The position numbers were made by a program, and so were the translations under genes. The notes beneath the pieces are model-generated. The model did no database searches. It saw nothing but the letters and a program-made list of their open reading frames with translations, and was not told where the DNA came from. DNA of 12,989 nucleotides from Lachnospiraceae bacterium (lineage in GTDB: Bacteria; Bacillota; Clostridia; Lachnospirales; Lachnospiraceae): assembly GCA_022798035.1 (NCBI GenBank), contig JAAWLS010000034.1, forward strand, positions 1 through 12,989. The letters are read 5' to 3'. Below, one piece after another: positions 12,199-12,989 of the stretch. Numbering within the stretch: position 1 is the stretch's first letter; each line of letters begins with the position of its first letter.

Positions 12199-12989
12199 AT
12201 GTACAATGTAATGTCACCCAAAGCAGAGGAATTTATCAGCCATGAGGAAATTTTAGAGTCCCTGGCTTATGCAGAGGCCAACAAAAACAACAGAGAGCTG
12301 ATAGATGAAATTCTGACGAAAGCAAGAGAGCGCAAAGGGCTTTCCCACAGAGAGGCGGCGGTGCTTCTGGACTGCGAGCTGGAAGATAAGAATCAGGAAA
12401 TCTATGAACTGGCACGGCAGATTAAGAAAGATTTTTATGGAAACCGCATCGTAATGTTTGCCCCCTTGTACCTATCTAATTACTGTGTCAACGGATGTGA
12501 GTACTGTCCTTACCACGCAAAGAACAAACATATTGCCAGGAAAAAATTGAGCCAGGAAGACGTTGTAAAAGAGGTGATGGCTCTCCAGGATATGGGACAT
12601 AAGAGACTGGCCCTGGAGGCAGGGGAGGACCCGGTGCACAATCCCATTGAGTATATTCTGGAGTGCATTCAAACTATTTACGGAATCAAGCATAAAAACG
12701 GAGCCATCCGGAGAGTCAATGTAAATATTGCCGCCACCACAGTGGAAAATTACCGGAAATTAAAAGAAGCCGGAATCGGCACCTACATTTTGTTTCAGGA
12801 GACATATCACAAAGAGTCTTATGAGCAACTCCATCCGACGGGACCGAAACATGATTATGTATATCACACAGAGGCCATGGACCGCGCCATGGATGGCGGG
12901 ATTGACGATGTGGGCCTTGGAGTACTGTTTGGTCTGAACAATTACCGCTATGATTTTACCGGAATTTTGATGCATGCAGAACATTTGGA
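12199..12989 (+). CDS. hydG: [FeFe]-hydrogenase maturase HydG, partial (C-terminus beyond right edge)
   Basis: 263 codons are visible out of about 470 typical for the family; the frame stays open to the end of the window. AAGGAGG (12185-12191) lies 7 bases before the ATG. The radical-SAM cluster is Cys96-x3-Cys100-x2-Cys103 (YLSNYCVNGCEYCPYH). HydG-type motifs follow: LALEAGEDP, VNVNIAATTVENYRKLKEAG, YILFQETYHKESYEQLHPTG and DDVGLGVLFGLNNYRYDF. HydG splits tyrosine to supply CO and cyanide to the H-cluster iron. The auxiliary cluster motif near its C-terminus is not in the window. It resembles the tyrosine lyase ThiH, but the pairing with hydE and the motifs favour HydG. Confidence 0.95.
   Translation, partial: MYNVMSPKAEEFISHEEILESLAYAEANKNNRELIDEILTKARERKGLSHREAAVLLDCELEDKNQEIYELARQIKKDFYGNRIVMFAPLYLSNYCVNGCEYCPYHAKNKHIARKKLSQEDVVKEVMALQDMGHKRLALEAGEDPVHNPIEYILECIQTIYGIKHKNGAIRRVNVNIAATTVENYRKLKEAGIGTYILFQETYHKESYEQLHPTGPKHDYVYHTEAMDRAMDGGIDDVGLGVLFGLNNYRYDFTGILMHAEHL

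Noticed and set aside
1..12989. CRISPR array, tRNA or rRNA genes, insertion sequences
   Set aside because: No regularly spaced repeats, no cloverleaf or rRNA-like sequence, and no transposase or terminal repeats were seen on reading both strands.

Overview
The window looks like chromosomal DNA of an anaerobic, low-to-moderate G+C Firmicute. A gut Lachnospiraceae (Blautia/Dorea-like) is the best guess. The reasons are strong AGGAGG ribosome sites, sigma-A promoters with extended -10 boxes, [FeFe]-hydrogenase maturation genes, an anaerobe-style biotin synthase and a LytTR response regulator. No phage, transposase, CRISPR, tRNA or rRNA gene was seen. The assignment to family level is inference.

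Layout. (1) Bases 1-1559, minus strand: the N-terminal part of a soluble hybrid sensor histidine kinase that runs off the left edge. (2) 1560-1739: a divergent promoter region. (3) 1740-2441: a LytTR response regulator. Forty bases after its stop lie two direct repeats that fit the LytTR-box consensus, upstream of a -10 box. (4) 2442-3321: a stretch of overlapping small reading frames, including an apparent frameshift, leading into a small membrane-anchored protein of unknown function. (5) 3454-5822: a biotin operon bioY-bioB-bioD, with a BirA-type operator overlapping its -35 box. (6) 5906-7066: a metal-dependent amidohydrolase with its own extended -10 promoter. (7) 7067-7619: a hairpin-rich intergenic region with two terminators, a possible 21-codon ORF and two candidate promoters. 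(8) 7620-8735: a DUF362 protein with two 4Fe-4S clusters. (9) 8838-10784: a secreted, C-terminally anchored 5'-nucleotidase/UshA-type phosphoesterase. (10) 10785-11088: a leader with several hairpins and a terminator. (11) 11089-12135 hydE, and 12199 to the right edge hydG (partial).

How the genes fit together. BioY imports biotin, while BioD and BioB make it from diaminopelargonate; the operator suggests that biotinylated BirA shuts off all three. HydE and HydG build the diiron subcluster of [FeFe]-hydrogenase; hydF and the hydrogenase itself are not in the window. The divergent kinase and regulator may form a signalling pair, and the LytTR boxes point to the small membrane-protein locus as the regulator's target. 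The most unusual part is 2481-2884: a LytTR-controlled promoter followed by a Met-Phe-stop reading frame under a strong ribosome site, then two ATGA stop/start overlaps. Several gene starts given here differ from the longest open frame because a ribosome site points to a downstream codon; each case is explained in its entry.
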